The translations under genes and the position numbers were made by a program. 64,000 nt of DNA from Levilactobacillus mulengensis (GTDB lineage Bacteria; Bacillota; Bacilli; Lactobacillales; Lactobacillaceae), in contig NZ_RHNW01000002.1 of the NCBI RefSeq assembly GCF_003946045.1, positions 305,700 through 369,699 on the forward strand, in the 5' to 3' direction. The notes beneath the pieces are model-generated. The model saw nothing but the letters and a program-made list of their open reading frames with translations, ran no database searches and was not told the DNA's origin. The first letter of the stretch is position 1. Each line of letters begins with the position of its first letter. This document shows, one piece after another, positions 9,810 to 19,081 of the stretch.

Positions 9810-11174
9810 CTATTTATTTTGAATCTGATGAACCAATACATACCTTGTTGCAGGGCCCGCACCAACTCTTTTTAAAACATCAATATCAACAAGCTGCTTC
9901 AAATATCTATTGGCCTGTGTTCCCTTTACTTCCAAAATCAATTCAACAATTGCTCTGGTAACGTATAAATGATTCTTCAAATATTCAACAATCCGTCCTT
10001 GCTCATCGAGAACCACCTTGACTGCTCCGGGTTCATCAATCTCTACAACGTCAGGGAATATTGGCTTAGAAAGGTGTTGTCTATAGTTTGAATTTGGAAG
10101 GCAAACCTTTACAAAATCCTCATTCGTTTTAAACTCCGGCTTTTTCTTCTCATCATCGTAACTACTCAAAATCCTTCTAATTCCCGTTCCATAGTCCTCA
10201 ATATACTTCAGCTTATTAAGAACCTTAACCACCTGTGGATTTCTAGGAAGTGTTTGTCCTGCCAACACGGCATTCAGTTTCATTCCCCCTGGCAAAGGTC
10301 CTGGAGACATGATAGTCAGGTGGTCATCGAAAATTTCAATTTGAATAGGCGATTTGCTGAAATAAGAACGATGGACAATTGCATTAATAACTGCCTCACG
10401 GATGGCAACGCTAGGATAACTTCTCTTTTCGTCTCTCATCGCTTGTCCTGTGATTCGTGCTGATAATGGATTGTTTAGATTGATATATGTCAGAATTTCG
10501 TCAATCTGCTTTGGCAAACATCCACTAAACTCTCGTCGATCCTTAAATTGATCAACCTTCACACCATCAAAAATAGCAACCTTTACCACAAAATTATTTT
10601 GACTACTCATCAGGAAAGCAACATTTGTAAACAGGCCTTGTGAATTTAAAAATCCTAAAGCTTTGGCTTTAAAGTTAAGCTTTTCTCGCTTAAAGACACT
10701 TTCAATTTCATCCAACTTCAACTCTTGAATAGGTGATTCTGAAACGTCAAACGAGCTTAAATCCTGAAATGCAATCATTTTAGTAACACGTTCTTGAGAC
10801 GCCTTAATCGATTCTGAGCCATTCCTGACATATACCCTGCCATCTAGGAAATAGGGCTTGGCATTTCCAGGGTGTATCTCAATACAAAAAAGCTGTCGAT
10901 CCGTCCGCACATGTACGACACCCACGGGACTCGGATAATATATGGGACTTGATAACCAACGCCCCACTTGCTCTTCAATTTCATGTTTTTCATCATCCGT
11001 ATAGATGTGCGTAACTTTACGACTGAGATCATTCACCCCAAAGTAAATACACGCTGGTTGTGTACCATTTAGAAGGGCAGCAATTTCTCTTTTACACTTT
11101 TCATTAAATACTTCCTTATACTCAATAATTTCATTCTCTATCGGAAACGGTTGCCTATCATCAAGACTCAACAC
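9810..11174 (-). CDS. AlbA_2 (Schlafen AlbA-like) / HATPase_c_4 protein, possible regulator
   Basis: About 454 residues. The N-terminal part (IENEIIEYKE, then CIYFGVND and VYVRNGSES) fits the AlbA_2 putative nucleic-acid-binding domain. The middle holds a GHKL-type ATPase signature (REAVINAIVHRSY, IMSPGPLPGG, EDYGTGIRRI). The C-terminus looks like a winged helix (VTRAIVELILEVKGTQANRYLKQL). Such proteins are often annotated as ATP-binding or RecG-like regulators, and their roles are mostly unproven. The frame can extend to GTG at 11181-11183, but AGGGG sits 8 nt before the GTG at 11172-11174, so I prefer that start. It is visibly AT-rich compared with its neighbours, which suggests acquisition. 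It has a distant paralogue at 33338-34834. Confidence 0.8.
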   Translation of the reverse strand: MLSLDDRQPFPIENEIIEYKEVFNEKCKREIAALLNGTQPACIYFGVNDLSRKVTHIYTDDEKHEIEEQVGRWLSSPIYYPSPVGVVHVRTDRQLFCIEIHPGNAKPYFLDGRVYVRNGSESIKASQERVTKMIAFQDLSSFDVSESPIQELKLDEIESVFKREKLNFKAKALGFLNSQGLFTNVAFLMSSQNNFVVKVAIFDGVKVDQFKDRREFSGCLPKQIDEILTYINLNNPLSARITGQAMRDEKRSYPSVAIREAVINAIVHRSYFSKSPIQIEIFDDHLTIMSPGPLPGGMKLNAVLAGQTLPRNPQVVKVLNKLKYIEDYGTGIRRILSSYDDEKKKPEFKTNEDFVKVCLPNSNYRQHLSKPIFPDVVEIDEPGAVKVVLDEQGRIVEYLKNHLYVTRAIVELILEVKGTQANRYLKQLVDIDVLKRVGAGPATRYVLVHQIQNK

Positions 11175-11308
11175 GTATTTCACCCCTATTCAATTCTAAG
11201 TCCGTATTACCAAGATAATCCCCATCCAAATGTATGTTAGCCCTCAATATTTCTTGTATATTTAAGTCCTAACTTATTCTCACCCCCTTCAGCCATGCGA
11301 CTATATTT

Positions 11309-13348
11309 CTACTGTCGGCGCCGCTTAAACCACCAGCCACCAAGACAGGCAACCAAGACTCCCCAACCTAACCAATGAATCGGCATGACCCGTTCATTCG
11401 TAGCAGGCAAAGCCACCGGTTGTTTCTTAGATTTCGTCGCTGTCGCAAATGCACTCCCCACCTGGATTGGCAACGTCGCGGTTGGCCGATTGGTCTGGCC
11501 GTTGCCACTTGCTGCTCCGTTTTCAACTGGCAAAGTTGGTTTGGCTGGCTCACCACCATCTCCTTGGCCACCACCCACCACATTAGGCGCGTAGATATAA
11601 GTCACGTCCACCGGCTGCTCGCCAAAGATGCCGACAGCGTTCGTTGGCCGACCAATGACATGATAGTTTGCCAGCGGCAATGGTTGCGTCTGATAACCGC
11701 TCCCCACCTGGCCAACAACACTGGTATTGCTGTGAACCGGTGTCCCCTCAGCGGTCTGATAATGTACCGTCACGCGACCTTGCTTAATGGCCGGCAAGGT
11801 TGGTTTCGACCCCGGGGTGGGCACCGGTTGTGGATTAGGTGTCGGGTTCAGTGTCGGCGGGGTAACCGGTGGTACGGGGAGCGGTTTACGATAAATATAG
11901 GTCACCGTGATTGGCTCTTCGCCAAACGTCCCCTGTGCGTTGACGGGTGCTTTCGTTAGCTCATAGCCGGGGATCGCGGTGGCTTGCGTCTGATAGGCAT
12001 CACCGATATCCCCCTGCAAAGTTTGACTGGCCGCCAGTTCCTGGCCTTGTTCATCCTGATAGTTCACCGTGACTGGCTCGGCGGCATCGCCGATATCGTA
12101 CCTTTGTACAATCCAAAAGAAATAATCACCCTTCACATACTTTGCAATTAAGAAATAAAAATTACCGGCCTGATCGCCACCCTCGGAAAACTGAGCTTGG
12201 TCTTTAATATTCGCGAAGTCGAGTCCACCCTTGCCATCTTCCGTGACTTCACCACCCTGGGTGTACCAAAAATTAACGGGATTGCCACCGTAACCCAAGG
12301 CCCCACCCTTATAATTGTGGACCAAATACATATCCTCGAGTCGTTGGACGACACCCGTGGCTAGCTCGCCGTTTTGTAAATGAATCGGAATGTTCAAGTG
12401 AGCCTTTCGCGTCCACGAGTTAACCTTGATAGGCTCTGGAAATATGTACTGATACGTTTGATTATCACTGACATCAGCCGGAATATTTTTCAGACTTGAA
12501 AAGTCCGCGATAAAATTATCATGAAGTCGCAACTCCGTGAGATTGGTTAGCCCCGCCAGCGGCGATACATCACTGATTTGGTTATTGCTCAGCCATAATG
12601 TTTTTAGGCTAGTCAGATTCTTTAACGGCGAAACGTTCTTAATATTGCCAAAATTTTGATAGGGCGCTTCATCCGTGCCCCCACCACCCATCATAAGGGT
12701 TTCTAAATTAGTGGCGTACTCCAGTCCATCAAGCCGGTATTCTTCGCCATCCGGGTTGTAGGTCGACTCGCCATTCTCACCGCCGTAATAACCAATAAAT
12801 AATGCCTTCAACCGTTTCATGTCAGCCTTCGTAATGTCAGCGGTCGACTGCCAAGTCTTGTCATCATCCGGGACTGGAATGAGATGGGTCAGTTGATAAA
12901 AAATTGCCCGTTGGAGCCGTTTATTTGGCATCCACTGGTCAATCGACTCGGTGGCCGGTTTGCTGGTCTTACGTGGTCTGTCGACCTCGACAGTAGCCGG
13001 CTTAGGTGTGTCAGGTTTCTTGGGCTTAGCCACAGTCTCCGTTGTCGCTGTTTCATGAGTTGTGCCGGCATCCGATTCAGCCGTTGTGGGCGCGGTGACT
13101 TCCGCTGCCGGCAACCTTGCTTCACTGTGACTGTCCTCGTTCAGTCCATCCGACGAAGACGAGCTCCCCAAAGGCGTCTCCCCCGAGCGATTCCCCGGGG
13201 CCTGCTCGGCCGTCATGGGAGTCGCCGCTAGGGCCCTCACCGGTGTGATGAGTGGCCCACCAATTTCGGTTAAAATAACTGCGGTGACCATCCAGCTTTT
13301 AATGTGTCGTGTGGCTTGGTGTCGCCTGACTTCTGCTCCCCAATGCAT
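11309..13348 (-). CDS. Surface protein with leucine-rich repeats and two MucBP domains, LPATNE anchor
   Basis: 679 residues. Seen: a signal peptide (basic start, hydrophobic 20-40, cleavage near ALAATP); an S/T/P/K-rich segment; an internalin-like leucine-rich region (about 200-290, LTSLKTLWLSNNQISDVSPL); an all-beta region; two MucBP repeats (about 440-505 and 530-590, each starting VTVxYQ and ending VTYIY) separated by a Pro-rich linker; then LPATNE, a hydrophobic segment and KRRRQ. LPATNE matches the LPxTxE sorting motif known from lactobacilli rather than strict LPxTG. MucBP domains bind mucus glycans in characterised proteins; the leucine-rich part suggests a protein ligand (inferred). 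The start is supported by AGGGGGA 7 nt upstream of ATG. Confidence 0.9.
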   Translation of the reverse strand: MHWGAEVRRHQATRHIKSWMVTAVILTEIGGPLITPVRALAATPMTAEQAPGNRSGETPLGSSSSSDGLNEDSHSEARLPAAEVTAPTTAESDAGTTHETATTETVAKPKKPDTPKPATVEVDRPRKTSKPATESIDQWMPNKRLQRAIFYQLTHLIPVPDDDKTWQSTADITKADMKRLKALFIGYYGGENGESTYNPDGEEYRLDGLEYATNLETLMMGGGGTDEAPYQNFGNIKNVSPLKNLTSLKTLWLSNNQISDVSPLAGLTNLTELRLHDNFIADFSSLKNIPADVSDNQTYQYIFPEPIKVNSWTRKAHLNIPIHLQNGELATGVVQRLEDMYLVHNYKGGALGYGGNPVNFWYTQGGEVTEDGKGGLDFANIKDQAQFSEGGDQAGNFYFLIAKYVKGDYFFWIVQRYDIGDAAEPVTVNYQDEQGQELAASQTLQGDIGDAYQTQATAIPGYELTKAPVNAQGTFGEEPITVTYIYRKPLPVPPVTPPTLNPTPNPQPVPTPGSKPTLPAIKQGRVTVHYQTAEGTPVHSNTSVVGQVGSGYQTQPLPLANYHVIGRPTNAVGIFGEQPVDVTYIYAPNVVGGGQGDGGEPAKPTLPVENGAASGNGQTNRPTATLPIQVGSAFATATKSKKQPVALPATNERVMPIHWLGWGVLVACLGGWWFKRRRQ

Positions 13349-13662
13349 GTCAAAATCCCCCTGAACCTGTGGTAATAGTTACTGACTACCATCGATTACC
13401 CCAGAATAATAATGATTACTCATCTGTTGTGAGTTGCTTTTAGTATATCGAAATTCATTTGGAATTTCCACATGACATTGACATTTTATATTGTATTCAA
13501 TCAACGATTTGCTTCGACATCAATTGATTATTGACTGTAATTGTTCGACGAAGTGTTGCACTTAGTTGGCCAATCTGTCCTCTAAAATTGGCAGATTTTC
13601 GGCTGAATCTAGCCGTTTTTGTTTACTTTCTTCTACGCAAGTTTTCCATCACAAACATGTGC
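13349..13662. other. Divergent upstream region of two cell-surface genes
   Basis: An AT-rich spacer between the divergently transcribed LRR/MucBP gene and the secreted protein at 13782. Only the promoter at 13663-13691 is clear. Confidence 0.5.
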
Positions 13663-13691
13663 TTGTCACCCTCCTGTGTTAGTTCTACAAT
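13663..13691 (+). promoter_or_regulatory. Sigma-A-type promoter of the secreted protein at 13782
   Basis: TTGTCA and TACAAT (each 5 of 6 to consensus) are separated by exactly 17 bp. This gives a leader of roughly 85 nt before the ATG at 13782. Confidence 0.75.
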
Positions 13692-13781
13692 GATGAGTGA
13701 TTGCCGGTACATAAGCTGGCAACCAAGATACATCGGAGATTGTCCAGGTCATTTTCAAGTGTCAGGAGAGGAAAGTTAATT

Positions 13782-14555
13782 ATGAAAAAAGTTATACAAG
13801 TGCTAATGGTTTTGGGAGTTGGAGCTGGCGTTTTAGGAGCAGCCAGCGTCACAGCTTCCGCGAACAGTCAGTATTCAGCGGCTCGGTCCAAGTCAGTCCG
13901 GTTGGTTTGGCGTAAAAGTATGAAACGTCATGCTCTGATGGCAACTACCGGCGCACGTTATTCAAAGCACCTGGGGATTCGTTATAGTAACAATGACGTG
14001 ACCCCAACCGTTGTCTGGTATACGGATGCTCATGAAAAACTGTACGAAAAGAACAAGGGTGTTAATGCCATTTACTACCACGTTAAGAGTGGCGACGGGA
14101 CCCTCCAAGGTTGGATTTGGCGGGGCTATTTGAAAACAGCCACTTCTCAAAAACCAGCTTCATCTACGGTGACAACTCAGACCAACCCAGCTGATCCAGC
14201 GGAAAATTTGCCAATCACAAATGAAAACACACTGATCCAAGAAATCTTGAGCTTATTCCCAGGAACGACGGTCGACCAGAAGCTGTCTAGCCAAGCGGGT
14301 AGCGTCGTTTACACTGACGATGGTGAGGAATCACCAACGGTTCCAACCGGTGAAACCTACATTCACTTAAGTAACTCGTCCATGACCATGGATACACAGA
14401 ATTATCAAAACCTGTTGACGCAGGCTGGCTATCCTGCCGCCAAACGGGCCCAGTATCGCGGCTGGCACATTGGTGTCCGCGTGCAGACCGAAGATGGTTA
14501 TGGCGAAGGTGTCAACCAAGGGGATGCGGCAATCTTCTTGTCCCCAGCAAAGTAG
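13782..14555 (+). CDS. Secreted protein with SH3-like GWIW(R/K)G wall-type domain
   Basis: 258 residues. Signal peptide MKKVIQVLMVLGVGAG, cleavage near ASA-NSQ, so exported. Residues about 30-115 form an SH3-like module ending AIYYHVKSGDGTLQGWIWRG; the same signature (AIYYYVQSSNKRIKGWIWKG) is in the secreted protein at 21446-22189. The C-terminal half has no motif I recognise. The frame is open upstream to 13701, but AGGAGAGGAAAG before the ATG at 13782, and the signal peptide that begins there, decide the start. It has its own promoter and terminator. GW-like modules often hold proteins at the cell wall; the function itself is unknown. Confidence 0.85.
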   Translation: MKKVIQVLMVLGVGAGVLGAASVTASANSQYSAARSKSVRLVWRKSMKRHALMATTGARYSKHLGIRYSNNDVTPTVVWYTDAHEKLYEKNKGVNAIYYHVKSGDGTLQGWIWRGYLKTATSQKPASSTVTTQTNPADPAENLPITNENTLIQEILSLFPGTTVDQKLSSQAGSVVYTDDGEESPTVPTGETYIHLSNSSMTMDTQNYQNLLTQAGYPAAKRAQYRGWHIGVRVQTEDGYGEGVNQGDAAIFLSPAK

Positions 14556-14593
14556 TTTAACCTTCACGTCGCTTTTGAAATTTCATTAAATAA

Positions 14594-14648
14594 CAGAACG
14601 CCAAATAGGACTAGCCCCTCAACTGTGGGCTAGTCCTATTTGGTGTTT
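14594..14648. terminator. Strong bidirectional terminator
   Basis: A stem of about 20 bp (ACACCAAATAGGACTAGCCC-like arms) closes a 9-nt loop. It serves the plus-strand secreted protein gene and probably the minus-strand 85-codon gene as well. Confidence 0.85.
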
Positions 14649-14656
14649 TCGACTAT

Positions 14657-14914
14657 TTAGCTGGCGTCTGCGTCTTCCGTCACAAACGTGTGCTTGTCGT
14701 CTAACACATACTGAAATTCAACGGCGTTGAGCATTAGGCTTGCCCGAAACAACGCCTTGATTCCCTGTTCGTTACTCATGACCACGAAGAATTCACGGTC
14801 GGTGCCACTGACGCGTTGGAACGTTTCGTACTCACCCTTGAATCCTTCTTTTCTAAACAGTGCAATAATCTTCATCATTTCAATTTGTGATACTTCTTTG
14901 TCTGCCAAATTCAA
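14657..14914 (-). CDS. Hypothetical 85-residue protein (left duplicate)
   Basis: A small soluble protein starting MNLANKEVSQIEMM, with mixed alpha/beta character and a variant of the same sequence at 22352-22609. The two predicted proteins are nearly identical (only a D/N difference at residue 6 is seen), because most nucleotide differences are synonymous. That supports a real, conserved coding gene. The start is TTG with only a weak AG-rich ribosome site. It lies downstream of gpmA in both copies, here behind the truncated one. No function recognised. Confidence 0.7.
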   Translation of the reverse strand: MNLADKEVSQIEMMKIIALFRKEGFKGEYETFQRVSGTDREFFVVMSNEQGIKALFRASLMLNAVEFQYVLDDKHTFVTEDADAS

Positions 14915-14978
14915 TTTCTTTTCTCTTTATGGGTTAGTTGCGAATTATCTATACTGATAGCCAGTTTTAGGCCACGAA

Positions 14979-15008
14979 AAAGCCGCCCCCCATGTGCGAG
15001 GCGGCTTC
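14979..15008 (-). terminator. gpmA terminator, duplicated copy
   Basis: GCCGCC / GGCGGC hairpin followed by T-rich sequence on the minus strand. It is identical to that at 22674-22703. Confidence 0.8.
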
Positions 15009-15020
15009 GATTCAGAAGGA

Positions 15021-15233
15021 CTACTTGCCCAACTTCGTCTTGTTAGTCATGTTTAACTTGTCATCGAAGTCGTAGACAACTGGTTCACCAGTAGCCATTT
15101 CGAGGTCCATGATGTCATCGTCGGAGATCCGTTCGATGTACTTGGAAAGGGCACGGAGCGAGTTCCCATGAGCGGCGATGATAACGTTCTTGCCATCAAG
15201 CAACTTAGGAGCCACTTGGTCTTCCCAGAAAGG
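15021..15233 (-). pseudogene. Truncated gpmA, 3' fragment
   Basis: The last ~71 codons of phosphoglycerate mutase ([20 protein letters not shown], then the normal C-terminus NKTKLGK), without the catalytic N-terminal RHG region. Homology to intact gpmA (22716-23408) stops near 15233, where unrelated AT-rich sequence starts. The reading frame is preserved but it lacks the active site and start. It is best read as the displaced end of gpmA left by the event that inserted the island. Confidence 0.9.
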
Positions 15234-15389
15234 GTTGAGAGCAGTACAGTAGATTGGTTGCTAGGCCAGCCTTTCACAACTATGCTTCTCTTGAATAGGT
15301 GCCAGGTAGTGACAAGAAAATGGACATAATATTCAAAACAATCTCAACTCGCCAGCCAATACTTACTTACAAATAATTTAAAATCCAAT

Positions 15390-16907
15390 CTAACCATTAT
15401 CGAGTTCTCCATGCCACTTTACTAGCTGTCGTAAATAACCAACATCAGCTTCAGAAATACTTTTTTTAAATTGGTAGGATTTATCAGATAAATATTTTTG
15501 CATAATAGATTGGCGATCCAATGGATTTTCATACGTTGTATGCGCCATCAAGTGAGCTGTCTTTATTTTAAATCGTGCGAATACTCGTAGGTCTCGAGGT
15601 AATTTCTCAAACGGCATACTCCCCTTAATTACTTTACTTAGATATGACCAAAATGTTCCCGGAACTTTTTCTTCTTTTTTAACAATATTATCACAAACAA
15701 TCGCTGCCAATACGACATTACACGTACATGTTGACTGCAAATCAACTAGCCCTATATTCCCTAATTCTTGTCCAGTTAAACTAAGATTTTTAATTGCAAG
15801 CAACATATCATACATATTTTTCAATTTAAGCTTTCGTACTTTTATCAAATCCATAATACCCGAATAATTACTCAGACTGTTGATCTGCTGATATGTATTC
15901 GATCGCTTATAAATCTCTGTCATCTGATTGGACACTAAGATATACGCATCTTGAGGAATAATAGTAAATCCTGAATACAATTGTCGAAATTCGTCAAAAA
16001 TTTGCTCAATACTTTCAGTCAACATGTTATGTGAAAGTGCTTCAATCTCTCTAATTGTAGCGACCTTACTAATCGATTTAGTATTAAAAGTATCATGCTC
16101 TTCCCTTTTAATATTTGCCGACAATGCCATATCACTTAATTTCACCATCAGTTTTGAAAAGGCCGTTGCATTATCATCAACCGGATAGAACTCCTTTGGA
16201 GCAATCAGTGTAATACCATTATCCTCACACATAGACTTCAGTTGTTCGCTACTGTTATAGGCAATTAGAAATGCTGGGAGACTGTTAGTTCCAATAATTG
16301 GTCGTAATTCATCAATTAGTTTATGCAAATCAGGATCAGACATGCTATACCCAATAAACAGTAAATAATTTGTCATTAAGTGAGATTTCAAAATTATATC
16401 CAATGGCGACCCCTTATCCATACGAGCCTCATAGTCTTTTTTGGTAAAAACCAACTCATCAGGATGTGTATAATCACCATGAAACTTAATTAATTGCTGA
16501 TGTAAATTATCCGCCTTCAATGCATCTTGCTGTGTATAGATTACCTGTAGAGGACGCTTATACTTCGTCATCATGGACTCAATCATATTATCAAAATTGG
16601 TAGTATAAATAACTGGAAAGGCTCCACCGAGGAACGTCAACGGTACTTCTCCCAGCTCATCATCAAATGAAGAAATTTCGAGATATTTTTGCAAAAAGTG
16701 GCAGAGTTCTGCACGTCCAAACTCATCTTCATATTCTTGTGCAATCGCTAAATTATCATCACTCTCAGTGGATTTAGATAATGCCGTTTTCATTAGCGCC
16801 GTTAAGTGATTCCAGTCTGGTGCAATCCTTATTGATGATCCTGCTCCCAGAAAAGGAATTATTTTTTTAGCCGACATATACTCTGCTAATTGTTCCAATA
16901 TACTCAC
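15390..16907 (-). CDS. SIR2-domain protein, candidate NAD-degrading defence effector
   Basis: 505 residues. The N-terminal ~260 form a SIR2-like domain with the expected motifs in order: FLGAGSS (NAD loop, about residue 19), YTTNFDNM (about 95), FHGDYTH (catalytic-type His, about 135) and FIGYSMSDPD (about 178). The remaining ~240 residues are mostly helical with no recognised domain. SIR2 proteins of this prokaryotic type are NADases in several anti-phage systems (ThsA of Thoeris, DSR1/2, SIR2-Argonaute pairs); that role here is inferred. GTG start: GAGGTG lies 8 nt upstream. It follows the membrane/SH3 gene by 66 nt in the same direction, so the two are probably co-transcribed. Strongly AT-rich, inside the repeat-flanked island. 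It could instead act in signalling, but the intact NAD motifs argue for an enzyme. Confidence 0.85.
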   Translation of the reverse strand: MSILEQLAEYMSAKKIIPFLGAGSSIRIAPDWNHLTALMKTALSKSTESDDNLAIAQEYEDEFGRAELCHFLQKYLEISSFDDELGEVPLTFLGGAFPVIYTTNFDNMIESMMTKYKRPLQVIYTQQDALKADNLHQQLIKFHGDYTHPDELVFTKKDYEARMDKGSPLDIILKSHLMTNYLLFIGYSMSDPDLHKLIDELRPIIGTNSLPAFLIAYNSSEQLKSMCEDNGITLIAPKEFYPVDDNATAFSKLMVKLSDMALSANIKREEHDTFNTKSISKVATIREIEALSHNMLTESIEQIFDEFRQLYSGFTIIPQDAYILVSNQMTEIYKRSNTYQQINSLSNYSGIMDLIKVRKLKLKNMYDMLLAIKNLSLTGQELGNIGLVDLQSTCTCNVVLAAIVCDNIVKKEEKVPGTFWSYLSKVIKGSMPFEKLPRDLRVFARFKIKTAHLMAHTTYENPLDRQSIMQKYLSDKSYQFKKSISEADVGYLRQLVKWHGELDNG

Positions 16908-16973
16908 TTACAGTACACCTCACTTTAATTGTAAAAATGATCTATTCTTATTACGAAAAAAATCCAAATCAAT

Positions 16974-18221
16974 TTATCCTTCCGCCTTAACAGATTTCAT
17001 GTAACGGGACATCACCCAACCATACTTGATGTGCTGACTGTCTATCTTTACTCGTGTCCATTTTCCTTTTCGCTCTACAGCTTGCATAACATCATCTTTT
17101 TTTGAAATACCGACAATAGGGCTATTACTTCTACGAGGTGATAATCTAACAAACAACTTATCAGCAACAACTTGTTTGTAACAATTAAGTCCTAAGTTTC
17201 TCCCTCTAGCGCGTTCCGTCATATTATATACAGTATTTGGTAAAGCATTATCTATAAAGTACCCGCTAAGCGTTCCAGCTGTGGAATTCATAACTGCAAC
17301 TGCAAGCAAAGGAAAAACTATACAGTCCCAAATAAACCTCAGCCATGACTGCTGACTCATAGTTAATTTTCCAACTGAATGATTCTGTACAGCATCTAGT
17401 GCAACCTGCTGCTCTGATTCATCAATCTCATCTTGCACTCTGCCTATGTCTACTGTATTAAACTGCGTGTAATTAACTTCATCATCAGTAAGCGCAGCAA
17501 ACCCTGATACATCTCCCTTTCCAAGATTTCTCATGTTGTTCCGGATTATCTTTTTCTCAGACTCATTAGGTAATCTTTCAGTAACCATTCTTTCAAAGAA
17601 ACTACTAAACCCATTAGCTTCTGTTCTGGAAATAAACTTATTGGCAATGCTTACGTCGAAATTAATCCCCGAATTTATCCTAGACTCTGACAAGAGACGT
17701 AAAGATGACTTAAACGCAGTACTACTTGCAACCTTATTGAGTTGATCTATACTAGCGTTCATCGTTATCAAACTTTTTTGAAATTCAGTGTAATGAGTTC
17801 CAGCTATGCCTACGCCATTTTTCATAAACTGGCTTAGCTGCATGGATACAGGTCGAGACATGTTAGATATTTTATCCATACTATCCTTCATAGCCGATAC
17901 TGGTGCTGAGATATCTGTCCGTGATAAACTAAGCATTTTATCAATACGTCCCATATTATCTGACAACATGCGCATTGATGCCGATAAATCTTCGTATCTT
18001 GGCTGTTGTGCAATTGATTCAAATACTCTTAACTGTTTCCAGCTGCCGGTATTTGATAAATTATCCATCGCCTTAACTACGGCAGATAATTCAGAACCAT
18101 TATTCAAGATTGAAGCAGATACTTGCTTTTGTTGCCTGCCTATCGCAGACACTCCCTCACTAAGTTTTCCAAGAGCAGAGGGATTTTTAAATGGATTATT
18201 GATGATAGACACCTCCAGCAT
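16974..18221 (-). CDS. Coiled-coil, membrane and SH3-domain protein paired with SIR2
   Basis: 415 residues. Residues about 1-200 are Ser/Met/Asn-rich and helical, like a long coiled coil with phage tape-measure-like composition. A conserved-looking polar stretch follows (about 215-290). One or two hydrophobic segments (about 300-330, FPLLAVAVMNSTAGTLSGYF) suggest membrane insertion. The C-terminal ~70 residues (LFVRLSPRRSNSP, GKWTRVKI, YGWVMSRYM) resemble a bacterial SH3_3 domain. No signal peptide is seen. I do not recognise the whole protein. Its position directly upstream of the SIR2 gene suggests it senses a trigger or localises the SIR2 enzyme (inference). The start is uncertain: AAAGGA lies 13 nt before this ATG, and GGAGGTG lies just inside the frame. 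Confidence 0.75.
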   Translation of the reverse strand: MLEVSIINNPFKNPSALGKLSEGVSAIGRQQKQVSASILNNGSELSAVVKAMDNLSNTGSWKQLRVFESIAQQPRYEDLSASMRMLSDNMGRIDKMLSLSRTDISAPVSAMKDSMDKISNMSRPVSMQLSQFMKNGVGIAGTHYTEFQKSLITMNASIDQLNKVASSTAFKSSLRLLSESRINSGINFDVSIANKFISRTEANGFSSFFERMVTERLPNESEKKIIRNNMRNLGKGDVSGFAALTDDEVNYTQFNTVDIGRVQDEIDESEQQVALDAVQNHSVGKLTMSQQSWLRFIWDCIVFPLLAVAVMNSTAGTLSGYFIDNALPNTVYNMTERARGRNLGLNCYKQVVADKLFVRLSPRRSNSPIVGISKKDDVMQAVERKGKWTRVKIDSQHIKYGWVMSRYMKSVKAEG

Positions 18222-18297
18222 ATTAACTTATTTCATCCTTTTCCAGAACGTTTGTTTGCATTTAAATTCATTATACGTAAAGTAGTCAGCTAAAGCA

Positions 18298-18336
18298 AAA
18301 AAAATAGTAAACACCATAACAGTGTTTACCATCTTT
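18298..18336 (-). terminator. Terminator after the 102-residue protein gene
   Basis: On the minus strand GGTAAACAC / GTGTTTAC is followed by eight T. It lies between the gene at 18466 and the membrane/SH3 gene, so the SIR2 pair has its own promoter. Confidence 0.85.
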
Positions 18337-18465
18337 CATTTTAAATCTAAACGCACCCTCGCTTCCGAGCCTCCTTAGCCTGGATATCCACAACTCGCAC
18401 CAACTCCACAATTACGGCTGCACCCATCTTCAATAAGATTCGTTTCATTAAGTAGCAATCTATTC

Positions 18466-18777
18466 TCATCTGACCTCATCCCCTAACTCAGCCCAACTCA
18501 GTTTGCCGTCCACCAATACACCCGCCACATATATGATATCTCGACGCTCACTGGTAAGAATATACCCCCATACATTACTTCCATCAGCCTCATACATGTA
18601 AGCAAGCACTTGCTCAGGTAATCTTTCAACATTCAAATCAGCAGGTAATAGGTTGTCATCCAGTTCATCTCGTCCCAAGACATCTGCTTCGCTACTTAAA
18701 TCAAAAGGAATTCTTCGCTGACTAGCGCTGACCATCTTCAATCGAATCCAATCCTTCCACATCCTCTGGTTATTCAT
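18466..18777 (-). CDS. Hypothetical 103-residue protein
   Basis: A small acidic soluble protein (starts MNNQRMWKDWIRLKMVSASQ, ends LSWAELGDEVR). No family recognised. The frame extends upstream to 18792, but GAGGTG lies 7 nt before the ATG at 18775-18777, which is the better start. It is bracketed by terminators at 18298 and 18824, so it is a single-gene unit inside the island. The content (DLSSEADVLGRDELDDNLLP and a predicted beta-rich C-terminus) gives no functional hint. Confidence 0.6.
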   Translation of the reverse strand: MNNQRMWKDWIRLKMVSASQRRIPFDLSSEADVLGRDELDDNLLPADLNVERLPEQVLAYMYEADGSNVWGYILTSERRDIIYVAGVLVDGKLSWAELGDEVR

Positions 18778-18823
18778 TAAGCTACACCTCATTTTTTCTA
18801 TGTTCCTATGATCCGAATCAAAA

Positions 18824-18856
18824 AAGCCACTAGCTTCGACTCAAGTTAGTGACTCA
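18824..18856 (-). terminator. Terminator-like hairpin upstream of the 18466 gene
   Basis: GTCACTAACT / AGCTAGTGGC followed by six T on the minus strand. No intact gene ends just before it. The stretch 18857-19031 holds no gene I can see and may be deletion scar. Confidence 0.65.
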
Positions 18857-19031
18857 TCTACCACCATTCAATACCCGACTTCTCTAATTACCTACCCAAG
18901 CTATCCACACACCCTCCATATAAATTCTGAAAACAACAATGAGATATCTACCTATTGTCGCAGTAATGAAGTTCCCTAATTGGCGGATCAAAGTACCTTC
19001 AGCACTGGTATCCTCTTTCCAAGACAAAAAA

Positions 19032-19072
19032 TAATGCATGACTCTTCTGGGGGAGTCATGCATTATTTCGTT
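19032..19072 (-). terminator. Terminator of the Mor/zinc-ribbon/TcaA-like gene cluster
   Basis: A 14-bp stem (ATAATGCATGACTC / GAGTCATGCATTAT) lies 10 bp past the stop codon at 19082. Confidence 0.85.
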
Positions 19073-19081
19073 GTGTGAATC

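Larger units (their letters stand above)
14657..15233. repeat. Left copy of ~575-bp direct repeat flanking the island
   Basis: It matches 22352-22928 at a constant offset of 7,695 bp with no indels and about 16-18 mismatches. It contains the 85-codon gene, a terminator and the last ~71 codons of gpmA. Homology ends abruptly near 15233. Confidence 0.95.
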
